From SG8-41 sp035649495 (GTDB lineage: Bacteria; Pseudomonadota; Gammaproteobacteria; Burkholderiales; SG8-41), in contig DASRJL010000053.1 of NCBI GenBank assembly GCA_035649495.1, positions 1 through 13,618 of the forward strand: a stretch of 13,618 nucleotides of DNA, given 5' to 3'. A model generated the notes under the pieces. It was not told where the DNA came from. It did no database searches and saw nothing but the letters and a program-made list of their open reading frames with translations. This document shows, piece after piece, positions 5,564 through 11,690 of this stretch. The position numbers and the translations under genes are program-made. Position 1 is the stretch's first letter, and each line of letters begins with the position of its first letter.

Positions 5564-7272
5564 ACCCCCAGCGCGTAGGCGGGCCGACGCGGATCGGCAC
5601 CACCTTCGAGCAGCCCGGTGTCGGGATTCACCCGTATCGCGCACACCGCTCCCGCCCGCCACTCGATTTCGGGCCACGGCCTGACATCGTGCCCCAGTGC
5701 GGCGAGGCCCTTCACGACAGCGCTGTCGATCCGGCTTTCGACGTTCAGGCGGCCGGGATGATAGGCGTGCGGCGCGGACGAAGAGGGGAAGCTGTAGGTC
5801 GCGAAGCGCGGCGCTTCGACCGCCGCCTGCGGATCCATGTCCCACAGGACGACGTTAAGCAACACCTGCACCATCGCCTGGGGCTGTATGTCGTTGCCGG
5901 GCGAGCCGAAGGGCATGTACGCCTTGCCGTCGCGCAACAGCATGGCCGGGTTGGGCGTCAGACGCGGACGCTTGCCGGGCGCCATCACCGCCGGATGCGC
6001 AGGATCGGTCCACGATTGCGTGCCGCGCGAGGACGGGCATAACCCGGTGCCGGGAATGACGGGCGTCCCGCTCGAACCGTCGCTGGGTGTAGCCGAAAAC
6101 GCGTTGCCGTCCTTGTCGATCACGCACGCATACGAAGTGTCTGCCATCGGGGCCGGCTCGCCGCGCGCGGCCTCGGGCATGGCGGTGGCCGGTCCGTATC
6201 CCTTCACGTCGCCCGCCGGGGGCATCTCCTTCCACGCCTCCCCGTTTCGTATCTGCCTGCGGCGCGCCGCGGCGTACTCCTGCGACAGAAGGGCGCCCAG
6301 CGGCACGTCGACGAACCTCGGATCGCCGTAGTAGCGGTGGCGGTCGGCAAACGACAGCTTCAACGCTTCGGCGATGTGATGGATGTAGGCGGTGGAGTTG
6401 TGTCCCATCGCCTTGAGATCGAAACCGGAGAGGAGGCTCAACGTCTGCGGCAGCACGGGCCCCTGGGACCACGGACCGCAGGCGTGCAGCTCCAGGCCGC
6501 GAAACTCGAACTTAACGGTGGGCTCGTAGCGGACTTCGTACTCCGCGAGATCCTCCAGCGTGACCCAGCCGCCGTTCTCGCGATGGTAACGGGCGATCTT
6601 CTGGGCGATGTCGCCGCGGTAGAACGCGTCGCGCGCCGCCTTGAGACCCGCGGCGCGGCCCTTGCCGCGGTGCGCGGCTTCCTCGTCGGCCATGTACTGC
6701 AGCGAGGCGGCCAGCTCCCGCTGGACGAACACCTCGCCGACTTCCGGCGCCCTGCCCTTCGGCAGAAACACGGCCGCACTCGCGGGCCAGCGGCGGTAGC
6801 TCTCCTCGTTCTCCTGGATGTATTCCGCCATGAACCAGTGCATCGCGAAGCCGTCCCGCGTGAGGCGTATCGCGGCTTGCGCGACTTCGCCGAAGGACAT
6901 TGTGCCGTGATCGGCGAGCGCCTTCATCCATGCCGCGGGTGCGGCCGGCATCACGGTGCGCAGGATGCCCGGCGGCATCACGCCGCCGTGCTCGCGGCGG
7001 AAATACTCGAGGGACGCCGCTTTCGGCCAGGTCCCCAGCCCGTCTATGTTGACCACCTTCCGCTCGCGGGCGAGATAGATCATGAGCGGCGCCACGCCGG
7101 CGAAATTGACGCGGTCCGTCTGCAGGACGCTCACCGCTATGCCCGCCGCCACGCCCGCGTCGACGGCGTTGCCGCCCGCTTCGAGTATCTGGAACGCCGC
7201 GTGCGCCGCGGAATAGTGGCCCGCGGAAACCATGTGGCGGCTGCCGGTGATGCAGGGACGATAGACGGCCAT
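5560..7272 (-). CDS. Gamma-glutamyltransferase-family Ntn-hydrolase
   Basis: The product of 570 residues matches the GGT fold along its length: N-terminal AAHAAFQILEAGGNAVDAGVAAGIAVSV (residues 22-49), then SFGEVAQAAIRLTRDGFA, GGWVTLEDLAEYEV, the autoprocessing region MADTSYACVIDKDGNAFSATPSDG (376-399) and a late SPGND loop. In typical GGTs the nucleophile created by self-cleavage is the second Thr of D-T-T; here D378-T379-S380 places Ser at that position. No signal peptide is visible, whereas classical GGT is periplasmic, so this enzyme is probably cytoplasmic. The start at 7272 was preferred because AAGGA lies six bases upstream; the in-frame ATG at 7278 would touch it. It overlaps the TctC gene by 4 bp and follows the CoxG-like gene after 121 bp of repeats. 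It may hydrolyse gamma-glutamyl or other amide bonds. Confidence 0.9.
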   Translation of the reverse strand: MAVYRPCITGSRHMVSAGHYSAAHAAFQILEAGGNAVDAGVAAGIAVSVLQTDRVNFAGVAPLMIYLARERKVVNIDGLGTWPKAASLEYFRREHGGVMPPGILRTVMPAAPAAWMKALADHGTMSFGEVAQAAIRLTRDGFAMHWFMAEYIQENEESYRRWPASAAVFLPKGRAPEVGEVFVQRELAASLQYMADEEAAHRGKGRAAGLKAARDAFYRGDIAQKIARYHRENGGWVTLEDLAEYEVRYEPTVKFEFRGLELHACGPWSQGPVLPQTLSLLSGFDLKAMGHNSTAYIHHIAEALKLSFADRHRYYGDPRFVDVPLGALLSQEYAAARRRQIRNGEAWKEMPPAGDVKGYGPATAMPEAARGEPAPMADTSYACVIDKDGNAFSATPSDGSSGTPVIPGTGLCPSSRGTQSWTDPAHPAVMAPGKRPRLTPNPAMLLRDGKAYMPFGSPGNDIQPQAMVQVLLNVVLWDMDPQAAVEAPRFATYSFPSSSAPHAYHPGRLNVESRIDSAVVKGLAALGHDVRPWPEIEWRAGAVCAIRVNPDTGLLEGGADPRRPAYALGV

Positions 7273-7290
7273 AAACATTCCTTACAGAAA

Positions 7291-7390
7291 TGGTGATGAA
7301 TGATGGTGATGATTAATGGTGATGGGGTTCATCACCAGTTCTCATCACTGTTTTCCATCACCAGTACTCATCACCAGTTCAGTCATCACG
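7291..7390. repeat. Inverted array of 13 bp units built on GGTGATG / CATCACC
   Basis: On plus, GGTGATG starts at 7292, 7305 and 7318 (13 bp apart). The complementary ATCAC word then starts at 7331, 7344, 7357 and 7370, also 13 bp apart, with a last one at 7385. The two halves can fold into a long imperfect hairpin. The array fills the spacer between the CoxG-like stop and the GGT ribosome site. Confidence 0.85.
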
Positions 7391-7393
7391 CAC

Positions 7394-7876
7394 TTATTTG
7401 TTCGCCGCGGCCGCGGCCGCGCCCCCGGCTGCGCAGCGCGCCGCCAGTTTTTCCGTGAAATCCGCCACCATGCGCTCGGTCACGAGGTTTGCCCCGGTCT
7501 CGATCAGCGAGGCCAGCTTCCCCGAGATTTCGACTTCGGCGGTGATCGGCACCGTCGAGGCCGGCGGACTGTCCTGCCCCGTCACGCTGAACTTCATAGA
7601 GGACTGGACGCGCGTGCCGCCGATGCCGTCCTTGCCCCTCGCGATGACGCTCCCGCTCATGGCCGCGGCGTCGTACTCGACCGCGACCCTGGCCTTGAAG
7701 CTCACCTTGGCGGGACCGAACTTGACCACGAGCGTGGCGTCGTACGACCCGTCTTCCTGCTTTTCGCCGAGCGCAGCACCGTCCACGCACTCGACGACCA
7801 CGCGCGGGTCCGACAATATTCCCCACACCACGCTCGGGGATGCGGACACTTCGATACGTTCGTTGACTTCGATCAT
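7394..7876 (-). CDS. SRPBCC / CoxG-like protein
   Basis: The 160-residue protein has the START/SRPBCC pattern of CoxG, the small membrane-recruitment subunit associated with aerobic CO dehydrogenases: an opening MIEVNERIEVSAS strand, VVWGILSDPRVVVECVDGA (17-34, the helix and binding-loop hallmark), GPAKVSFKARVAVEYD and a C-terminal helix GANLVTERMVADFTEKLAA followed by an Ala-rich tail. Such domains form a hydrophobic ligand cavity. No CO dehydrogenase large, medium or small subunit genes are nearby, so a generic SRPBCC ligand-binding role is as likely. The frame stays open upstream, but ATG 7876 gives the expected N-terminus; no clear Shine-Dalgarno is seen. It is the first gene of the probable operon with GGT, TctC and GST. 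Confidence 0.85.
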   Translation of the reverse strand: MIEVNERIEVSASPSVVWGILSDPRVVVECVDGAALGEKQEDGSYDATLVVKFGPAKVSFKARVAVEYDAAAMSGSVIARGKDGIGGTRVQSSMKFSVTGQDSPPASTVPITAEVEISGKLASLIETGANLVTERMVADFTEKLAARCAAGGAAAAAANK

Positions 7877-7987
7877 ATGATTTGCATGATAGCAACTGGC
7901 AGCGGGTTTGCGGGCACGGTGGAACGGAATACCGGGTGCCATATAGTGGGCCACACCGAGAGACCATCTTGAGCAACAATTACGGAC

Positions 7988-8240
7988 TCTGGAAGTAGTC
8001 TCAAAAACCCCGATCTTAGCCACGGAGAACACAGAGTTCACAGAGATTAAAGTCAGTTCCTCTCTGTGTTCTCAAGGTCTTCATAGCCGATTCTTCTTCT
8101 AGGCTGGAGTAGTCGTAACGCCGGTTTGACTACAGAGAACACCGAGTCCGATGGGCAGCATGTTGGGTAGAGACGCACTTTCTTCTCTGTGTTCTCTGTG
8201 ACCTCTGTGGCTGATTTCTGTTTTTGAGATAGGTTCTAGA
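7988..8240. mobile_element. MITE-like inverted-repeat element with CACAGAGAA word arrays
   Basis: The ends are imperfect inverted repeats. The left segment from 7988 contains TCTCAAAAAC (7999-8008) and then AGCCACGGAG (8018-8027). Read in reverse complement, the right end gives TCTCAAAAAC and then AGCCACAGAG in the same order. The inner arms are 9 bp word arrays of CACAGAGAA type. Perfect stems are GAGAACACAGAG (8025-8036) with CTCTGTGTTCTC (8062-8073), and ACAGAGAACAC (8132-8142) with GTGTTCTCTGT (8189-8199). The element fills the 366 bp spacer between divergent genes and ends two bases before the DUF1992 ATG. No clear target-site duplication was found. The non-coding rest of the spacer, 7877-7987, shows nothing I recognise. 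Confidence 0.5.
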
Positions 8241-8242
8241 CT

Positions 8243-8626
8243 ATGAACGCACTCGACCGGCTCGCCGAGCAGCGCATCCGCGAAGCGCAGGAAAACGGCG
8301 AATTCGACGACTTGCCCGGCGCGGGCGCGCCGCTCGAATTCGACGACGATGCGCTCGTTCCCGAAGACCTGCGCGTAGCCTACCGGCTGCTCAAAAACTC
8401 CGGTTTCCTGCCGCCGGAACTCGAAGCTCACCGCGAGATCCGCCATCTGGAGCAGTTGCTGCAGACGGTCGAGGACGATGGCAGGCGCGCGAGCCTGCTC
8501 TCGCGCATCAACTTCCTGCTTACGAGAGCAACAGCCGGCAGGCGGCGCGGCAACCTGCAGGTCGAAGACGCCTATTACGAGAAGATCGCGGCGGCGCTGG
8601 ACCGGCGGCGGCCGGATGAGGGATGA
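8243..8626 (+). CDS. DUF1992 protein (DnaJ-homologue subfamily C member 28 domain)
   Basis: The 127-residue soluble protein carries the DUF1992 signature from its first residues: LAEQRIREAQENGEFDDLPGAG (7-28), PLEFDDDALVPEDLRVAYRLLKNSGFLPPELE (30-61), then a helical region with INFLLTRA. E. coli YhdN belongs to the same family; the function is unknown, and the domain is also found in the eukaryotic protein DNAJC28, without a bacterial J-domain here. The start ATG 8243 has only a weak ribosome site (AGATAGG) and lies two bases after the inverted-repeat element. The last codons and the stop (8624-8626) lie inside the GGATGAG heptad array, so repeat slippage could change the C-terminal residues. 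Confidence 0.92.
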   Translation: MNALDRLAEQRIREAQENGEFDDLPGAGAPLEFDDDALVPEDLRVAYRLLKNSGFLPPELEAHREIRHLEQLLQTVEDDGRRASLLSRINFLLTRATAGRRRGNLQVEDAYYEKIAAALDRRRPDEG

Positions 8627-8662
8627 GGGATGAGGGATGAGGGATGAGGGATGAGGGATGAG
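8614..8662 (+). repeat. Perfect heptanucleotide array GGATGAG x7
   Basis: Seven identical 7 bp units run from 8614 to 8662, followed by a degenerate eighth (GGCGGAG). The array begins inside the last codons of the DUF1992 gene. Each unit contains TGA, and because 7 is not a multiple of 3, stop codons occur in all three frames within three units. Confidence 0.95.
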
Positions 8663-8724
8663 GGCGGAGGGAAACCCTCTGCTCCTCTCCCAGGCGCGCT
8701 ATCTGAGCCGCCCAAAATCTGCCC

Positions 8725-8755
8725 GATGGGTATCGCTTCGCTCAACCCATCCTAC
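8725..8755 (-). repeat. REP-type palindromic element with GTAG head
   Basis: On minus, GTAG (8755-8752) is followed directly by GATGGGT, a 13-base interior and ACCCATC, an arrangement like REP elements mobilised by RAYT transposases. The motif GATGGGT-ATCGCTTCGCTCA-ACCCATC recurs in many proteobacteria from memory. A small hairpin, GCTTCG/CGAAGC, follows at about 8770-8785. No RAYT gene is in the window. Confidence 0.5.
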
Positions 8756-8816
8756 GTCGCTCGGAGCGCTGCTTCGCCGCGAAGCGCGCCACGGCAACGC
8801 GGAGGTGAATCAAAAT

Positions 8817-8950
8817 CTCAACGCCAAGGACCAATCCGCAAAGGAGATCAAATACCAATTATTGAATTTGGTTCCCTTGGCGATTTTGCGACCTTTGCGT
8901 TGAGCTGTTGACCTTACTTTGCGTTACCTCTGCGATCTTGGCGTTGCCGA
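8817..8950. repeat. Shuffled-word inverted array (CGCAAAGG / CGCCAAGG family)
   Basis: CTCAACGCCAAGG (8817-8829) pairs with CCTTTGCGTTGAG (8892-8904) at 12 of 13 positions. Between and beyond them the words CGCAAAGG, CGCCAAGG, TTTGCGTT, TCTGCGAT and TTGGCGTT recur every 8-11 bp up to about 8950. The array begins within about ten bases of the PAL-like gene's stop codon on minus. Together with the GGATGAG array and the REP it accounts for most of the 331 bp non-coding stretch 8627-8957. Confidence 0.75.
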
Positions 8951-8957
8951 TTACCCG

Positions 8958-9875
8958 CTAAACCCGAACGTGCTTGACCACCCGCCGCCGCCTGCCCCAC
9001 GGCCCGGCGCGCACGACATAGAGATCGCCGCGCGAATCGCACCAGACGCCGTGGCACGACCTGAAGCTCGGATCGCCCCACTGTGCGAGACGCTCGCCTT
9101 CGAGCGTCAGCACGCTCACGTTGCCGATGTTGTGCTCGACGATATAGACGACGTCGTCGGCGTCCACGTACATGACCGCCGGACCGATCAGCTTCGTCGG
9201 CCAGATATTCAAGAGCTTCCCCTGCTGGTCGAATACCTGGACGCGGTCGTTCTCGCGGTCGGCCACGAGCACTCTGCCCTTGCGGTCTATCCATACCCCG
9301 TGGGGGAGGTTGAATTGCCCCGGCTCCGCGCCCGGCTCGCCCCATGACATGACGAGCGTGCCGTCGGCCGCAAACTTGTGGACGCGCGCGTTGCCGTAGC
9401 CGTCGGTGATGAATATCTCGCCGGAGGGCGTGAGATCGATGTCGGTCGGCATGTTGAACGGCCCGGCGCTGCGCTTCAGGTACTTCCAGGCGTCGGACCG
9501 GAAATCGTCGGGTGCGAGACCGGTGTCGGAGCGGAAGCCCTTCTGCCCGATCGTGCGCAGCAGCTTGCCGTCGGTGGTGAAGAGCATCATCTGCGCGTGG
9601 TCGCGGTCCACGAGCCACAAGTTGCCGTCGCGCGCCGCGCGTATCGTGTGCGGGAACTTGAAGAGATCCGCGCCCCACGACTTGAGGAAGTTCCCGTCGC
9701 GGTCGAACACCATCACCGGATGGTCCTTGTTGCGGCTGAAGCAGTAGACGTTGTCCTTCGCGTCCACAGTCACCGATGCGGCCAGCACGTCGATGCCTTC
9801 CGGCGCGCGCATCCAGTCCTCGTGCACTTCGTAGGTATGCTTGCCGGTTCCGACCTTCGTCACTACAGCAGACAT
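8958..9875 (-). CDS. Peptidyl-alpha-hydroxyglycine alpha-amidating lyase-like NHL beta-propeller
   Basis: The 305-residue protein is made of repeated NHL-type blades (for example VTVDAKDNVYCFSRN, HTIRAARDGNLWLVDRD, TDIDLTPSGEIFITDGYGNARVHKF, HGVWIDRKGRVLVADRENDRVQVFD, HGVWCDSRGDLYVV). Three His residues at equivalent blade positions, His76, His192 and His275, correspond to the zinc-binding His of the animal PAL domain, and ADREN-R at 205-211 matches the motif carrying its catalytic Arg. Animal PAL cleaves hydroxyglycine-extended peptides; the bacterial substrate is unknown. No signal peptide is visible. The ribosome site AAGGAG is five bases before ATG 9875. The gene is divergent from the MFS transporter. 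Confidence 0.88.
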   Translation of the reverse strand: MSAVVTKVGTGKHTYEVHEDWMRAPEGIDVLAASVTVDAKDNVYCFSRNKDHPVMVFDRDGNFLKSWGADLFKFPHTIRAARDGNLWLVDRDHAQMMLFTTDGKLLRTIGQKGFRSDTGLAPDDFRSDAWKYLKRSAGPFNMPTDIDLTPSGEIFITDGYGNARVHKFAADGTLVMSWGEPGAEPGQFNLPHGVWIDRKGRVLVADRENDRVQVFDQQGKLLNIWPTKLIGPAVMYVDADDVVYIVEHNIGNVSVLTLEGERLAQWGDPSFRSCHGVWCDSRGDLYVVRAGPWGRRRRVVKHVRV

Positions 9876-10039
9876 GGCATCTCCTTCTCCTGATCAGCCA
9901 CCATGCGGACAGTGATCGCGCCGCCCGATACGAGCGCGGCGGCGCGCGCAGCCATATCGTATATCAACGACGTGGATTCGCGGGTTATCCTAGCGCAGCG
10001 CTGGAAAGACGTCGGCGCCCAACGGGGGAAAACAACAAC

Positions 10040-11320
10040 GTGGCAGTGAGCGCCAGGTCCGCCGCGGCGTATTCGCCCTTCCGTGTCCGCAGCTTCCGTT
10101 TCCAATGGCCGGCGGATCTTTGCGCGTCGTTCGGCTTCGAGATGGAGACGATCATCCTCGGCTGGTACGTGCTGGTCGAGACGCAGTCGGTGCTCATGCT
10201 CTCGGTGTTCGGGGCGCTGCAGTACCTCGGCACCCTGTTCGCGCCGATGTCCGGGATATTGGGCCACCGGATCGGCAACAAGCGGGTGATCTGCGCCATG
10301 CGCGGCTGCTACGCGCTTCTCGCCTCGACCGTCATGACGCTGGCGCTGACGGGCGTGCTGATGCCCGTGCACGTCTTCATTTTCGGCACCCTGCTGGGCC
10401 TGTTCCGCCCGTCGGATCTCGTGATGCGCTACTCGCTGATCGGCCAGACGATTCCTTCCGAAAATCTTCTCGGCGCGACCAGCATCTCGCGCACTACGCA
10501 GGATGGGGCCCGGGTCATGGGCGCGTTGTCCGGCGCCGGCCTCTCTGCCGCGCTGGGGATCGGCTATGCCTATATGGCGATCGCCGCGCTGTACGCCACG
10601 AGCCTCCTCTTATCGCTCAACGTGGCGGGCAGAAGCGTGGCGGGCGCAGGGACGGGCACGCGAGCCGACACGTCGGCTGCCGCCGGACGCAACACTTCGC
10701 CCTGGCGCGACCTGCTCGACGTGCTCGACTACGTGTGGAACACGCCGCGCCTGCTCGCCGCAATGTGGATCGCCTTTCTCGTGAACGTCTCGGCGTTTCC
10801 GTTCATGACGAGCCTGATGCCGTACGTTGCGAAAGAGATCTATCACACGGGCCAGGCGGGCGTGGGGTACCTCGTCGCAAGTTTCGCGGGCGGCGCGCTG
10901 CTCGGCTCCATCGCCCTCTCCCGTTATGGAGGCTACATACGCCCGGGCCGCATGATCCTGGCGTTCTGCGCGGTGTGGTACCTCCTTGTCCTCGTTTTCG
11001 TGCAGATGCCGGGCCCGGGAAGCGGCAGCATCGCGCTCATGCTCTGCGGCCTCGCGCAGAGCCTGTGCCTGGTACCGCTTTCTGCGATGCTCCTGCGCAC
11101 CTCCGACGAGCGCTACCGCGGCGGCGTCATGGGCGTGCGGCAGCTCATGATCTACGGCGTCCCGATCGGTCTTCTCGCCGCCGGACCGACGATCGCCCAC
11201 TTCGGATTTCCGATGACTGCGACCCTCTACGGCGTGTTCAGCCTGGCGGTCACCGCGCTGATCGCCGCCAAGTGGCGGTCGGCGCTGTGGCGGCTGAATG
11301 CGCCGGCGAACGCGCGGTGA
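10040..11320 (+). CDS. MFS transporter
   Basis: This 426-residue integral membrane protein has about twelve predicted spans in two halves (roughly residues 27-196 and 237-411) joined by a cytoplasmic loop at about 197-236 that is rich in Gly, Ala, Thr and Arg. The loop after span 2 has GILGHRIGNKRV (72-83), a version of MFS motif A. It resembles the MFS_3/EntS-like exporters, so efflux is more likely than uptake, but the substrate is unknown. Start choice: GTG 10040 has a loose G-rich stretch (10024-10028) eleven bases upstream; GTG 10046 is an alternative and would overlap a 48-codon upstream frame by GTGA. Farther upstream in-frame starts fall inside the divergent PAL-like gene. The stop codon is followed at once by a perfect inverted repeat. 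Confidence 0.92.
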   Translation: MAVSARSAAAYSPFRVRSFRFQWPADLCASFGFEMETIILGWYVLVETQSVLMLSVFGALQYLGTLFAPMSGILGHRIGNKRVICAMRGCYALLASTVMTLALTGVLMPVHVFIFGTLLGLFRPSDLVMRYSLIGQTIPSENLLGATSISRTTQDGARVMGALSGAGLSAALGIGYAYMAIAALYATSLLLSLNVAGRSVAGAGTGTRADTSAAAGRNTSPWRDLLDVLDYVWNTPRLLAAMWIAFLVNVSAFPFMTSLMPYVAKEIYHTGQAGVGYLVASFAGGALLGSIALSRYGGYIRPGRMILAFCAVWYLLVLVFVQMPGPGSGSIALMLCGLAQSLCLVPLSAMLLRTSDERYRGGVMGVRQLMIYGVPIGLLAAGPTIAHFGFPMTATLYGVFSLAVTALIAAKWRSALWRLNAPANAR

Positions 11321-11373
11321 GAATCGGGACCAAAGGATTCGCGAGCATTGGGCCGGTGGAAGGTCCCGATTCT
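11320..11373 (+). terminator. Perfect 12 bp inverted repeat at the MFS stop codon
   Basis: AGAATCGGGACC (11320-11331) and GGTCCCGATTCT (11362-11373) are exact reverse complements around a 30-base interior. The repeat begins at the last base of the TGA stop. Downstream is TTACCATTGTC, which lacks a real T-run, so factor-independent termination is uncertain; mRNA 3'-end protection is also possible. Confidence 0.45.
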
Positions 11374-11396
11374 TACCATTGTCGTCATTCTGGGAA

Positions 11397-11425
11397 TTGA
11401 CCCCGGAACGGTCGATGTGTACACT
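11397..11425 (+). promoter_or_regulatory. Sigma70-type promoter of the toxin-antitoxin operon
   Basis: TTGACC (11397-11402) and TACACT (11420-11425) are separated by exactly 17 bp, giving a short leader before the ATG at 11451. The -10 box is overlapped by the TGTACA operator repeats. Confidence 0.65.
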
Positions 11426-11436
11426 TCATCTGTACG
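11417..11436. promoter_or_regulatory. Antitoxin operator: palindrome GTGTACAC plus TGTACG
   Basis: GTGTACAC (11417-11424) is a perfect palindrome containing TGTACA; a second half-matching TGTACG starts at 11431, 13 bp from the first TGTACA. YefM-type antitoxins are known to bind TGTACA repeats in their own promoters. The overlap with the -10 box suits autorepression by the toxin-antitoxin complex. Confidence 0.55.
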
Positions 11437-11450
11437 CAACGGAGCCGTCG

Positions 11451-11690
11451 ATGGAAGAAGTCAAAATCACCGAACTGCGACAGAATCTGCCCGGATACCT
11501 GGCGAAGGTGAAGCGGGGGCAGCGCGTACGGATCACGTCGCGCGGCAAGGTCATTGCCGAAATCGCGCCGCCATCCGCCTCGAAGAAGGAAGCTGAGGCT
11601 GCCCGGGCTCGGCTGCGCGGCAGCGTACTGCGCTACGACAAGCCGCTCGAGCCGGTGATCGATCCCGGCGAGTGGGACGTCAATAAGTGA
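11451..11690 (+). CDS. Type II toxin-antitoxin system antitoxin, Phd/YefM family
   Basis: The 79-residue protein begins with the Phd/YefM DNA-binding fold: VKITELRQNLPGYLAKVKRGQRVRITSRGKVIAEIAPP (residues 4-41). A charged, probably flexible C-terminal half (to DPGEWDVNK) would wrap the toxin. GGAG lies six bases before ATG 11451. The stop TGA overlaps the toxin's GTG start, giving translational coupling with the antitoxin made first, as usual for such modules. Its own promoter carries TGTACA-type operator repeats, indicating autoregulation. The antitoxin neutralises the PIN-domain ribonuclease downstream. Phd/YefM antitoxins paired with PIN toxins instead of Doc or YoeB are a well-known combination. 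Confidence 0.94.
   Translation: MEEVKITELRQNLPGYLAKVKRGQRVRITSRGKVIAEIAPPSASKKEAEAARARLRGSVLRYDKPLEPVIDPGEWDVNK

Noticed and set aside
5564..5845. An N-terminal extension of the TctC frame
   Set aside because: It overlaps the GGT C-terminus and has no protein-like pattern; a proper signal peptide begins at GTG 5563.
7877..8041. An N-terminal extension of the CoxG-like frame
   Set aside because: It enters the inverted-repeat element, and the SRPBCC fold begins exactly at Met 7876.
8614..8662. CRISPR-like array
   Set aside because: Units are 7 bp without spacers and no cas genes are present; these are simple tandem repeats.
9776..10039. An N-terminal extension of the MFS frame
   Set aside because: It runs across the divergent PAL-like gene's start and ribosome site and has no membrane or motif character.
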